Shown piece by piece: positions 8,349 to 16,162 of a stretch of 35,096 nt of DNA. Under the pieces are notes generated by a model that was given only the letters and a program-made list of their open reading frames with translations, was not told where the DNA came from and searched no databases. The stretch lies in assembly GCA_040877875.1 (NCBI GenBank), contig JBBDNC010000034.1:1-35096 (forward strand), written 5' to 3'. The position numbers and the translations under genes are program-made. The stretch comes from JBBDNC01 sp040877875. Lineage in GTDB: Bacteria > Bacteroidota > Rhodothermia > Balneolales > Balneolaceae. How positions within the stretch are numbered: the stretch's first letter is position 1; each line of letters begins with the position of its first letter.

Positions 8349-10772
8349 ATGACAGAAGAATTAAAACAGGAAACTGAAAATTTAGAATCACAAGAAAACG
8401 AAGAAGTAGAGAAAGAGAAATCTGCCGGCGAAACTGCAGAAGCTGCAAACGAAAAAGAACAAGAGACAGCGGAAACAGAGAAAAAAGAAGAGCCGGCAAC
8501 TCAAGATGCCTCCCCTGAAACAGCGCCTGAAGAAGAAACGGCACAAGCTGACACATCTGTCGAAAAACAGGAAAAAAGCGAAGAACCTTTAACCGCCGAA
8601 ACAGCCCCTGATGAAGAGGAACAGGAGGATCTGCCGGCAACGCCGGCTGCAAGTGATGAAGAGGAGCCCACGGCTGACACGGACGCTGAGACTGTAGCAG
8701 AAAAAGAAGAAGATGAAGATACACATGAGACTGTAGCAGAAGCTGAAGAAGCCGATGAAGATGAAGAGGCTGAAACTGAAGAAGTAAGCGCGGAGGAATT
8801 GCCGACTTTTACAGGGGAGCCTGCTGAAAAAGTTTATACATACGACCAGTTGCAGGCAGCATCGGAGGATTATACCGATGAGGAATTTGATCAACTTGCA
8901 CATATGTATGAGGATACCCTCAACGAAATTGAGGAGAAGGAAATCGTTACCGGACTTGTCGTTTCGGTGGATGAAAAGTATGTAGTGGTCGATATCGGGT
9001 TTAAATCAGAAGGGATCGTCCCTGTCAATGAGTTTTCCGCCAAGGTGATTGAAAACCTGAAGCCCGGTGATGAAGTGGAGGTATTTCTGGACAAGGTGGA
9101 AGATCATGAAGGCCAGTTGATCCTCTCCCGGCGAAAAGCGGATATTTTGCAGGCGTGGGAGACCATTGAGAAAGCCCATGAAACCGGTGAAATCCTCGAG
9201 GGGAATATCCAGCGGCGAATTAAGGGGGGAATGGTTGTGGATGTATACGGAATTGACGCCTTTCTGCCCGGTTCTCAAATCGATGTGCGTCCGGTGCGCG
9301 ATTTTGATGCGTATGTGGGCAAAACCATGGAATTTCAGGTTGTCAAACTGAATATGCAGGCTGAAAATGTCGTGGTTTCTCACCGTGCATTGATCGAATC
9401 TGACCTGGAAGAGCAACGTGAGGAAATTCTTGAGACGATCGAGTCTGGCCAGGTCCTCGAAGGGATTGTCAAAAATATCACGGATTTCGGAGTGTTTATC
9501 GACCTTGGTGGAGTGGACGGCTTGCTGCATATTACGGATCTTTCCTGGGGACGCGTGGAGCATCCGGAGGAAATTGTCAGCCTGGACCAGCGCATGAACG
9601 TGGCAGTTATTGATTTTGACGAGGAGTCCAAAAGGGTATCCCTGGGGCTGAAACAACTTCAGCCGCACCCATGGGATGAAATCAACGAGAAGTATCCCGA
9701 AGGGGTGCGCGTGCAGGGACGGGTCGTGTCGATCGCCGATTACGGGGCCTTTATCGAACTTGAAAAAGGCGTGGAAGGGCTGATTCACATTAGTGAGATG
9801 TCGTGGACACAGCATATCAAGCATCCCTCGCAACTGGTTGAGAAAAACGACATCATCGAATGCGTTGTGCTGAATATCAATGAAGAGGAAAAGAAGATCT
9901 CACTGGGTGTGAAGCAGCTTGAGAAAGATCCCTGGGAAGACCTTCTGGACCGGTATCCGATCGGTTCCGAGCATACGGGAACCGTACGGAACCTGACCAA
10001 TTTCGGTGTTTTTGTCGAACTTGAACCGGGGATTGACGGACTGGTTCACGTTTCCGATCTGAGCTGGACGGAAAAAATCGACCACCCGAATGAGATCGTT
10101 GATAAAGGGCAGGATATGGAAGTGGTGATTCTGGCGGTTGACTTTGATAACCGGAGAATCACACTCGGGCATAAGCAAGTGGATGAAAATCCATGGGAAA
10201 AATATGCCGAGGAGTACGGCCCCGGCTCGGAAGTTGAAGGGAAGGTTTCAAAACTGACCGACAAGGGCATGTTTGTGAAGCTGGAACTGGGCGTCGATGC
10301 CTTTCTTGCAGCAAATAAGCTGAAAGAACCCGTGGAAGATATCACCGAAGCCTTCAGTGATGGAGACAAGGTGAAAGGGTTTGTCATTGAATTCGATGAA
10401 TCAAGCAAAACAATTGAATTGTCGCAGCTTGAAAATGATATCAAGCAGGTGAAACCTTCCAGAAGCAAACCGGAGAAAAAGAAAAAAGATATGGAAACCG
10501 GTACGCCGACTCTTGGAGAGGTTTCCGGACTGGCAGAGAAACTTGCCGAAGCGGAGAAAGCTGAAAGCAAAGCCAAAAAGGAGAAGGGAAAAGAGACAAA
10601 GCAGAAGGAAGAGAAGAAAGAAGAACCGGAGGAGGAAGAAACGAAAGACGAAAAGAAGGAGAAGGCCAAAACCAAGGCCAAGACCAAAGCCACGTCTAAG
10701 AAGGATGAGGATGTGGAAGAAGAGGAAGGTTCAGATGGAGATGAAGAAGAAAAGGAAGAGGATGAATCATAA
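8349..10772 (+). CDS. rpsA: 30S ribosomal protein S1 with long charged N- and C-terminal extensions
   Basis: This is an mRNA-binding ribosomal protein that helps load mRNA on the 30S subunit. Six S1 (OB-fold) domains are visible at about residues 198-265, 280-350, 366-436, 451-524, 538-610 and 625-695. Domains 3-5 carry the classic FGVFV/FGAFIEL...GLVHVSDLSW...HP phrase, and the first two are divergent, as usual for the ribosome-binding part. Unusually, about 195 residues of very acidic, E/A/T-rich low-complexity sequence precede domain 1, and about 105 residues of K/E-rich sequence follow domain 6. The total of 807 residues compares with about 550-600 for ordinary six-domain S1. The ATG at 8349 opens the acidic tail without an interrupting stop, and codon use stays regular across it, so the extension appears to be translated. 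Confidence 0.95.
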   Translation: MTEELKQETENLESQENEEVEKEKSAGETAEAANEKEQETAETEKKEEPATQDASPETAPEEETAQADTSVEKQEKSEEPLTAETAPDEEEQEDLPATPAASDEEEPTADTDAETVAEKEEDEDTHETVAEAEEADEDEEAETEEVSAEELPTFTGEPAEKVYTYDQLQAASEDYTDEEFDQLAHMYEDTLNEIEEKEIVTGLVVSVDEKYVVVDIGFKSEGIVPVNEFSAKVIENLKPGDEVEVFLDKVEDHEGQLILSRRKADILQAWETIEKAHETGEILEGNIQRRIKGGMVVDVYGIDAFLPGSQIDVRPVRDFDAYVGKTMEFQVVKLNMQAENVVVSHRALIESDLEEQREEILETIESGQVLEGIVKNITDFGVFIDLGGVDGLLHITDLSWGRVEHPEEIVSLDQRMNVAVIDFDEESKRVSLGLKQLQPHPWDEINEKYPEGVRVQGRVVSIADYGAFIELEKGVEGLIHISEMSWTQHIKHPSQLVEKNDIIECVVLNINEEEKKISLGVKQLEKDPWEDLLDRYPIGSEHTGTVRNLTNFGVFVELEPGIDGLVHVSDLSWTEKIDHPNEIVDKGQDMEVVILAVDFDNRRITLGHKQVDENPWEKYAEEYGPGSEVEGKVSKLTDKGMFVKLELGVDAFLAANKLKEPVEDITEAFSDGDKVKGFVIEFDESSKTIELSQLENDIKQVKPSRSKPEKKKKDMETGTPTLGEVSGLAEKLAEAEKAESKAKKEKGKETKQKEEKKEEPEEEETKDEKKEKAKTKAKTKATSKKDEDVEEEEGSDGDEEEKEEDES

Positions 10773-10824
10773 TAGAAGTAGCCTCCAGCGAATTCATTGA
10801 ATCCATCCGGATTTGGTAACCCAT

Positions 10825-10863
10825 AAAAAAAGGCACTCTTTTAAAAGGAGTGTCTTTTTTTTA
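10825..10863 (+). terminator. Factor-independent terminator after rpsA
   Basis: AGGCACTC (10831-10838) pairs with GAGTGTCT (10848-10855, one G-U pair), flanked by an A-run on the left and eight T residues on the right. It lies 50-90 bases after the rpsA stop. The A/T flanks would also let it work for the minus strand, where the small ORF ends at 10869. Confidence 0.88.
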
Positions 10864-10868
10864 TTACT

Positions 10869-11120
10869 TTACTTTTCAATAAAAAAGTATACCGTATTGT
10901 TTTGTGAGTTCTTATTACTTTTGATGTTTTTTCCTTGTTCTCTATTGATCGTATAAACAATATTTCTCATTGAGTTTAATTCACGATCATCTGAATATTT
11001 AACTTTCAGAGCGTTACCACCGGGTTTTAATTTTTTAACGGCGTCAATTAACGGTTGATATTTTGATGAACTGCTCCTGGAAACTTTTATTTTTGACCTC
11101 GGTACTATTTTAACTTTCAT
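10869..11120 (-). CDS. Small basic protein, unknown function
   Basis: This is an 83-residue lysine/arginine/serine-rich protein that I do not recognise. A readable core, YQPLIDAVKKLKPGGNALKV, is followed by a stretch with NIVYTINREQGKNIKSNKN and a final beta-like VYFFIEK. The layout is similar to short nucleic-acid-associated proteins, but no motif supports a function. It starts with ATG at 11120 and has no Shine-Dalgarno, only AT-rich sequence upstream. It is clearly richer in A+T than rpsA and moxR on either side, which could mark acquired DNA. It lies downstream of moxR in the same direction with a 73-base AT-rich gap. Confidence 0.6.
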   Translation of the reverse strand: MKVKIVPRSKIKVSRSSSSKYQPLIDAVKKLKPGGNALKVKYSDDRELNSMRNIVYTINREQGKNIKSNKNSQNNTVYFFIEK

Positions 11121-11125
11121 GTCAT

Positions 11126-11173
11126 ATTAATGTTTAATTGGATGGATCATAAAAAAAACTAATAAACATTAAT
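11126..11173. repeat. AT-rich inverted repeat between moxR and the small ORF
   Basis: Perfect 11-bp arms ATTAATGTTTA (11126-11136) and TAAACATTAAT (11163-11173) are separated by 26 bases. The first arm ends five bases before the small ORF's start codon. It could be an operator or a weak terminator for moxR; no T-tract follows. Confidence 0.4.
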
Positions 11174-11193
11174 AAATCAAATCAAAGTTATCA

Positions 11194-12198
11194 TTAAGGT
11201 ACCTGTACGGAAGAAAGTATTTTACTTACAATATCTTCTGTTGATATATTTTCAGCCTCAGCTTCAAAAGTTGGTATAATTCTGTGCCTTAAAACATCCA
11301 TCGCAATCGTTCGGATATCTTCCGGGGTAACGTATGCACGATGTTCCATAAACGCATTTGCCCTGGCAGCCAGGTTCAGGTTAATGGTAGCTCTTGGGGA
11401 GGCACCGAAATTGATCAGGTCCGTCAATTCCTCCAGGTTATAATTGCCGGGGTTTCGGGTGGAAAAAACCAGATCGATAATGTATTTCTCAACTTTTTCA
11501 TCAATATAAATTTCGTTGATAACCTCACGGGCTTTCAACACCTGTTCGGTATCGATGACCGGCTGAAGTTTGGGCTTTTCACCCGTTTTCGCCATTCTGC
11601 GCATGATTTCAAGTTCTTCCGCTTCGGTAGGATAATCAATATTTATTTTTAACATGAAACGGTCTACCTGTGCTTCCGGAAGGGGATAGGTTCCTTCTTG
11701 TTCTACCGGGTTTTGGGTAGCCAGGACCAGGAACGGCTCTTCCAGTTTAAAGGTCGTTTCACCGATCGTTACCTGGAGTTCCTGCATGGCTTCAAGCAGG
11801 GCGCTTTGAACTTTGGCCGGCGAGCGGTTGATTTCATCGGCCAGGATGATATTCGCAAAAATGGGGCCTTTTTTAACGGTAAATTCAGCTTCTTTTTGAT
11901 TATAGATGAGAGTCCCGATCAAATCGGCCGGCAAAAGGTCCGGCGTAAACTGAAGCCGCTGAAATTTTGTATTGATGACCTTTGCAAGCGAGGACACCGT
12001 CAGGGTTTTTGCCAGGCCGGGTACACCTTCCAGCAAAACATGTCCGTCTGCAAGCAGGCCGATCAGCAGCCGGTCAATCATGTATCTCTGGCCGACGATT
12101 ACCTTGTCAAGTTCTTTATTAATGTCATCGATAAAAGCACTGGTTTTTTCAATTTTTTCGCCCAATGCCTGCATGTCTAATTCGGTTGTCTGGCTCAT
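11194..12198 (-). CDS. MoxR-family AAA+ ATPase
   Basis: This is a chaperone-like AAA+ ATPase of the MoxR/RavA class, proposed in known members to help insert cofactors or mature protein complexes, in the cytoplasm. Walker A GVPGLAKT lies at residues 58-65. Walker B is ILADEINRSPAKVQSALLEAM, the sensor-1 region is LATQNPVEQEGTYPLPEAQ, and the arginine-finger and lid region includes FGASPRATINL. The length of 334 residues is typical. In this phylum the gene usually leads an operon with a DUF58 protein and BatA/BatB-type VWA proteins. Here it is followed only by a small AT-rich ORF and then a convergent terminator, so it appears orphaned. The ATG at 12198 fits the family start. Confidence 0.94.
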   Translation of the reverse strand: MSQTTELDMQALGEKIEKTSAFIDDINKELDKVIVGQRYMIDRLLIGLLADGHVLLEGVPGLAKTLTVSSLAKVINTKFQRLQFTPDLLPADLIGTLIYNQKEAEFTVKKGPIFANIILADEINRSPAKVQSALLEAMQELQVTIGETTFKLEEPFLVLATQNPVEQEGTYPLPEAQVDRFMLKINIDYPTEAEELEIMRRMAKTGEKPKLQPVIDTEQVLKAREVINEIYIDEKVEKYIIDLVFSTRNPGNYNLEELTDLINFGASPRATINLNLAARANAFMEHRAYVTPEDIRTIAMDVLRHRIIPTFEAEAENISTEDIVSKILSSVQVP

Positions 12199-12313
12199 GA
12201 AGAGTTGAGGGTATTTATCTGTTTATGTTTTGATTCAGCATTCTGTATCTTGGCACGGATTCCAGAACGGGTTAAAAGAACAAATTAATACGATTTAGTG
12301 CAAAAGGTAACGA

Positions 12314-13126
12314 ATGGATTATTTAGAATCTTTTCTTATTGCACTCCTTCAGGGGGTGACTGAATTTCTGCCTATCAGCAGTTCGGGCCATATTGTAATG
12401 GCCCAGGCTCTTCTTGGACAGGATCTCGAACTGGGAGTCACCTTTAATATTATTGTCCATTTCGGGACGCTGTTCAGTATTATCCTGTTTTTTTATCAGG
12501 ATTTGAAACTCATGCTGGGATCCGCCTTCCGGGCATTGGGCAATCCGGGACGTATTCCGGAGGAGTGGAGCCGGGATGAATCGTTGCGCTTTAACCTCTA
12601 TGTACTTTTGAGCATGATCCCGGCCGGGGTGGCCGGATTCACGGTTCGACATCAGCTTGACGCTGCCTTTGCCAATCCCGTCGGCGTTGCCTGGATGTTT
12701 TTGTTTACCGGCGCATTTCTGTATGCCACCCGTTTTTTTGCCGAAGGCGTGAAGAAACTGAATGTCATGAATACCTTTTTTATTGGAGTCGCCCAAGCTG
12801 TCGCACTGATTCCGGGAGTCAGCCGTTCGGGAGCCACGATCTCCATGGGAGTGTTTCTCGGGGTTAACCGGGAGGATATCGCCCGGTTCTCTTTTATCAT
12901 GATGCTGCCGGTCGTGGCAGGTGCAACACTGGTCGAGGTGATAGAGATCGGCTTCGGTCAGGTTGATTCTTCCTTCATCCCCCATTTGATCCTTGGTTTT
13001 TTCGTAGCCCTGGTTTCCGGATACTATTCCCTGAAATACCTTATCATTTTATTTAAATCAAAGGGAATCCATTACTTTGCCTGGTATTGCTGGGCTGTGG
13101 GAATCGCAGGACTTCTTTATTTTTAG
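12314..13126 (+). CDS. uppP: Undecaprenyl-diphosphatase UppP (BacA)
   Basis: This integral membrane phosphatase converts undecaprenyl diphosphate to undecaprenyl phosphate, recycling the lipid carrier of peptidoglycan synthesis; overproduction gives bacitracin resistance in known cases. The first signature LLQGVTEFLPISSSGH lies at residues 11-26 and the second, PGVSRSGATISMG, near 168. Several hydrophobic helices span the rest, including FIPHLILGFFVALVSGYYSL near the end. The length of 270 residues is normal. The ATG at 12314 has AAGG about eight bases upstream. Its product serves the same pathway as MraY and MurG in the dcw operon of this window. Confidence 0.96.
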   Translation: MDYLESFLIALLQGVTEFLPISSSGHIVMAQALLGQDLELGVTFNIIVHFGTLFSIILFFYQDLKLMLGSAFRALGNPGRIPEEWSRDESLRFNLYVLLSMIPAGVAGFTVRHQLDAAFANPVGVAWMFLFTGAFLYATRFFAEGVKKLNVMNTFFIGVAQAVALIPGVSRSGATISMGVFLGVNREDIARFSFIMMLPVVAGATLVEVIEIGFGQVDSSFIPHLILGFFVALVSGYYSLKYLIILFKSKGIHYFAWYCWAVGIAGLLYF

Positions 13127-13163
13127 CAGGGGGCAAGCAGAGCTACAAGATTGTAAAGTCCGG

Positions 13164-13289
13164 ATGACACGGCAGCCGGTGGCTGAGCTGGACCTGGATG
13201 CAGAAACGGGAAACCGGAAAGTGATTTTAGATGTAAGCACGTACTTGTTTAACAAGATTAACCGGCCTGCAAGGGATTGGAATCTTTAG
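13164..13289 (+). CDS. Possible small ORF between uppP and nuoJ
   Basis: An ATG-started frame of 41 residues (MTRQPVAELDLDAETGNRKV...) with codon choices like the neighbouring genes. No Shine-Dalgarno, no known domain, and no second copy is seen. It could be a real short peptide, the remnant of a longer gene, or chance. The remaining intergenic bases (13290-13447) hold nothing I can identify apart from the AAAGGA site just before nuoJ. Confidence 0.25.
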   Translation: MTRQPVAELDLDAETGNRKVILDVSTYLFNKINRPARDWNL

Positions 13290-13447
13290 ACCTGTTTACT
13301 GCAGTTAGTCAAGCCGCCTGTCCGGATGGATGGAGAGGTTAGCCGATTTGCGTGACCGCCGGCAAAAAATGAAAAAAACATGGATCCTGCCTTGATGGCA
13401 TTTCCAAATTTCTATACCTTTAACGCTTTCAAATCAAAAGGAAATTG

Positions 13448-13969
13448 ATGGTAACCTACGCTTTCGTTCTGCTTGCAGTTCTGGCCCTCTCATCGGCACT
13501 GGCAATGGTCTTGAATAAAAACACGGTGAACAGTGCCCTCTTTCTGGTATTGAATATGATTTCGATTGCCGGGTTATACTTGCTTCTCCAGGCGCAGTTT
13601 TTAGCCATTATCCAAATCCTTGTGTACGCCGGGGCGATTATGGTGCTGTTCCTCTTTGTGATCATGCTCCTGAATGTGGACGATGAAGAGCAATTTTTGC
13701 ATACTTTCCGTGTAAAGTATTTTATAGCCTTCATTCTCGGTGTAGTGGTTTTGGGGCAAATCCTGTACAGCCTCGGAGGTGTTGCAGAGCTGTTGCCTGA
13801 AATTTCACCTGAGATGGCACGGGTTGGGACGGTCGAAGCGATCGGGGATGTATTGTTTACGGACTACCTTTTTGCATTTGAAATGACGGCCATTCTATTA
13901 ACGGCTGCCGTGGTGGGGGCTTTGATGGTCGCGCAATACAGAATTCATAAAACGGAGCAGGAAGTATGA
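13448..13969 (+). CDS. nuoJ: NADH-quinone oxidoreductase subunit J
   Basis: This is a membrane subunit of respiratory complex I, part of the proton-translocating arm. The 173-residue protein has five hydrophobic helices. The conserved helix-3 region LAIIQILVYAGAIMVLFLFVIMLL is diagnostic of NuoJ/ND6, and a late helix, FAFEMTAILLTAAVVGALMVA, follows the usual periplasmic loop. ATG at 13448 was chosen, with AAAGGA upstream, over the TTG just before it. Its stop overlaps the nuoK start as ATGA. No other nuo gene is present in the window. Confidence 0.95.
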   Translation: MVTYAFVLLAVLALSSALAMVLNKNTVNSALFLVLNMISIAGLYLLLQAQFLAIIQILVYAGAIMVLFLFVIMLLNVDDEEQFLHTFRVKYFIAFILGVVVLGQILYSLGGVAELLPEISPEMARVGTVEAIGDVLFTDYLFAFEMTAILLTAAVVGALMVAQYRIHKTEQEV

Positions 13970-14268
13970 TTGGAATCGACTGGTATCTTGCCTTAAGCGC
14001 AGTCCTGTTTACGATCGGGATTTTGGGAGTACTGATTCGCCGTAATGCCATTGTGGTATTTATGTGCGTGGAACTCATGCTGAATTCCGTTAATCTTTCC
14101 CTTATTTCCTTTGCCAGTTATCATGGGGATATCGGCGGACAAATTCTCGTTTTTTTCGCTCTTGCCGTGGCTGCCGCCGAAGCTGTCGTAGGACTGGCGA
14201 TCATTCTTGCGATCTTCCGTAATAACCTTTCCGTGGATCTTTCCCAAGTGAACCTGATGCGCTGGTAA
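13966..14268 (+). CDS. nuoK: NADH-quinone oxidoreductase subunit K
   Basis: This is a three-helix membrane subunit of complex I, related to MrpC of cation antiporters. The 100-residue length is exactly typical. Helix 2 has VVFMCVELMLNSVNLSLI with the conserved membrane glutamate (CVELML), and helix 3 has the second conserved glutamate in ALAVAAAEAVVGLAI. Both are known to matter for proton pumping. It is translationally coupled to nuoJ by a 4-base overlap. nuoL, M and N would normally follow; here the gene is followed by repeats and the convergent ftsZ. Confidence 0.96.
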   Translation: MIGIDWYLALSAVLFTIGILGVLIRRNAIVVFMCVELMLNSVNLSLISFASYHGDIGGQILVFFALAVAAAEAVVGLAIILAIFRNNLSVDLSQVNLMRW

Positions 14269-14278
14269 CCTGCACAGT

Positions 14279-14598
14279 AGTGAGAAGTACTTCTGCTCTG
14301 AATGAAGAGACATCACTGTATCCACGAACACACCCCTCGCTTGTCCGAAACCGCCTTACGGCGGGTTACGGACTTCGCTTTCCCCTCTCGAGAGGGGACG
14401 GTATAGCCAAACAGGCGTCAGCCGGCTTGGCTATACCCGGGGTGTGTTCGTTGAACAATTCCCGGGGTGTGTTCGTTGAACAATTCCCGGGGTGTGTTCG
14501 TTGAACAATTCCCGGGGTGTGTTCACGGATCTACATCCGTTCTTTCTCTCAAGCTCCACCCTTCTTGCACTACAATCCTGCACGAAAAACTTCTCACT
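14279..14598. repeat. Nested palindrome element with internal tandem repeats
   Basis: A 10-bp inverted repeat, AGTGAGAAGT (14279-14288) and its complement (14589-14598), encloses a series of palindromes: AGAAGTACTTCT at 14283-14294; the 11-bp inverted pair GAACACACCCC (14326-14336) and GGGGTGTGTTC (14439-14449 and later copies); a hairpin GTCCG...CCGCC-ttac-GGCGG...CGGAC at 14343-14373; a perfect 16-bp palindrome CCCCTCTCGAGAGGGG at 14382-14397; and arms GGTATAGCCAA/TTGGCTATACC at 14400-14410 and 14427-14437. No ORF with a domain lies inside. It is probably a non-coding mobile or extragenic repeat. Confidence 0.7.
14436..14524. repeat. 25-bp tandem repeat, 3.6 copies
   Basis: Identical 25-bp units starting CCCGGGGTGTGTTCG occur at 14436-14460, 14461-14485 and 14486-14510, with a partial fourth copy at 14511-14524. 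There are no spacers. The unit contains the complement of GAACACACCCC found once at 14326. Copy number may vary between strains because the units are identical. Confidence 0.95.
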
Positions 14599-14628
14599 TC
14601 TTCGTTCCGCCTTTTCCCTTAAATAAAG

Positions 14629-14660
14629 AAAGGGGAGTTCCGTTCAAAGAACTCCCCTTT
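14629..14660. terminator. Bidirectional terminator between nuoK and ftsZ
   Basis: Perfect 12-bp arms AAAGGGGAGTTC (14629-14640) and GAACTCCCCTTT (14649-14660) surround an 8-base loop. The A-rich left flank (AAATAAAGA) gives T residues on the minus strand, where ftsZ transcription would arrive. It lies about 100 bases after the ftsZ stop and closes the dcw operon. Confidence 0.85.
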
Positions 14661-14762
14661 GATTTAGCAATCTATACATGAGAACCTGAGAGCGAATACG
14701 GATACCCGTCTCCAAACCCTCCCGTGCCGGAGAGAGCCTGGACGAGTAGGCCGATTTCTCTT

Positions 14763-16097
14763 TTAGTCCATGATTTTTCGAAGGAATGCCGGCTGGTCCG
14801 AATCACTTTTATCGATTCTTTCACGGCGGTCATTCAACAGGGTGTTGTCGTCACCACTGGCCTTTTTTTGCTGGTTTTGTTCTTCCTGTTTCGGCATTTC
14901 ATCATTCGCTTCCTTCTCGAACGATCTCATATGCTTGACCTCCCTCCGGTGAATGGCCGGCGAGTCGAGATTCTTCAAATTCTTCTCACCTTTATAGAAT
15001 TCGGTATCGGTCCGGCTGAACCGGCTTGCGATGTCGCCGGCTTTGGGCAAGTTTTCCAGTTTTGAATTTTTCTGCCGGAGCTCGTTTCCATTCGGAGCGA
15101 CTTTCGCCTGGGAACGGTCGTCCGACAAATCAAAGCCGGTTGAAATGACAGTCACCCGGAGTTCATCCTCATACGATTCGTCCAATACGGTACCGAGAAT
15201 GATTTCAGCATCCTCGCCGGCTTCCTGCTGAATGATACTGGTTGCGGTGGTCGTTTCCCGCATCCCCAGGTTGGAACCGGCTGAGATGTTGACCAGCACA
15301 TTCCGCGCTCCGCGGATACTTACACCGTCGAGCAGGGGCGAGTTAATCGCTTCACGCGCAGCGATCTCGGCCCGGTCCTCGCCGTTTGCGGTTGCCGACC
15401 CCATAATTGCCGCACCTCCGTCGATCATCGTGGTCCGAACGTCGGCGAAGTCAAGGTTGATCAGACCCGGCATGAGAATCAGGTCGGATATCCCCCGTGT
15501 GGCATTATAAAGCACCTCGTTGGCAAGGTTGAAAGCGTCCATCAGGGATGTGTTTTCATCTGAAATATCCAGTAAACGCTCGTTGGGGATCACAATGACC
15601 GTATCGCAGTTCTTCTTCAGTTCCGTGATTCCCTCCAGCGCGTATTTCATTCTGACCTTGCCTTCGCAGTGGAACGGGGTGGTCACAACCCCCACAGTGA
15701 GGATTCCTTTCCGTTTGGCAATCCCGGCTACGACCGGAGCGCCTCCCGTTCCGGTTCCGCCACCCATTCCGGCGGTGATAAAGATCATATCCGCTCCGTC
15801 AACCGCCTCATCAATTTCGTGGCGGTTTTCTTCAACGGCTTCCCGTCCGATTTCAGGCCGTGCTCCTGCTCCCAGACCACTTGTCAGGTTGGCACCTACC
15901 TGAATCGAAAGATCCGCGTGATTATTTTTCAGGGCTTGTGCATCGGTATTCAGGGCTACGTATTCGACACTTGTGAGCCCTTTGTTAATCATGTTGTTTA
16001 TGGCATTTCCGCCGCCGCCGCCGACTCCTATTACTTTTATCTTCGCATTGTCCTGACTCTTTTCGTCAAAACTAAAGCGGGTTGTTAAATCTGACAT
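14763..16097 (-). CDS. ftsZ: Cell division protein FtsZ
   Basis: This is a tubulin-like GTPase that polymerises into the division ring at mid-cell. The N-terminal GTPase has IGVGGGGGNAINNM at residues 23-36 and the tubulin signature GMGGGTGTGGAPVVAG near 110. The T7 loop NLDFADVRTTMIDGG carries the catalytic aspartates. The C-terminal linker (about residues 330-430) is charged and variable, and the extreme end DQPAFLRKIMD is the conserved peptide that binds FtsA and other partners. The length of 444 residues is within range. It is the last gene of the dcw operon, starting 65 bases after ftsA, with an ATG at 16097. This gap could also hold an internal promoter. Confidence 0.98.
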   Translation of the reverse strand: MSDLTTRFSFDEKSQDNAKIKVIGVGGGGGNAINNMINKGLTSVEYVALNTDAQALKNNHADLSIQVGANLTSGLGAGARPEIGREAVEENRHEIDEAVDGADMIFITAGMGGGTGTGGAPVVAGIAKRKGILTVGVVTTPFHCEGKVRMKYALEGITELKKNCDTVIVIPNERLLDISDENTSLMDAFNLANEVLYNATRGISDLILMPGLINLDFADVRTTMIDGGAAIMGSATANGEDRAEIAAREAINSPLLDGVSIRGARNVLVNISAGSNLGMRETTTATSIIQQEAGEDAEIILGTVLDESYEDELRVTVISTGFDLSDDRSQAKVAPNGNELRQKNSKLENLPKAGDIASRFSRTDTEFYKGEKNLKNLDSPAIHRREVKHMRSFEKEANDEMPKQEEQNQQKKASGDDNTLLNDRRERIDKSDSDQPAFLRKIMD

Positions 16098-16162
16098 AAT
16101 GTTAACTCCTTGTATTTAGATTGCTTTATTTTAGGTTGATTCCTGTATCTGTAGATGGTTTG

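Noticed and set aside
9006..9833. 275-residue minus-strand ORF inside rpsA
   Set aside because: It is antisense to S1 domains and explained by their codon pattern.
14436..14524. CRISPR array
   Set aside because: The 25-bp units are contiguous without spacers and no cas genes are present.
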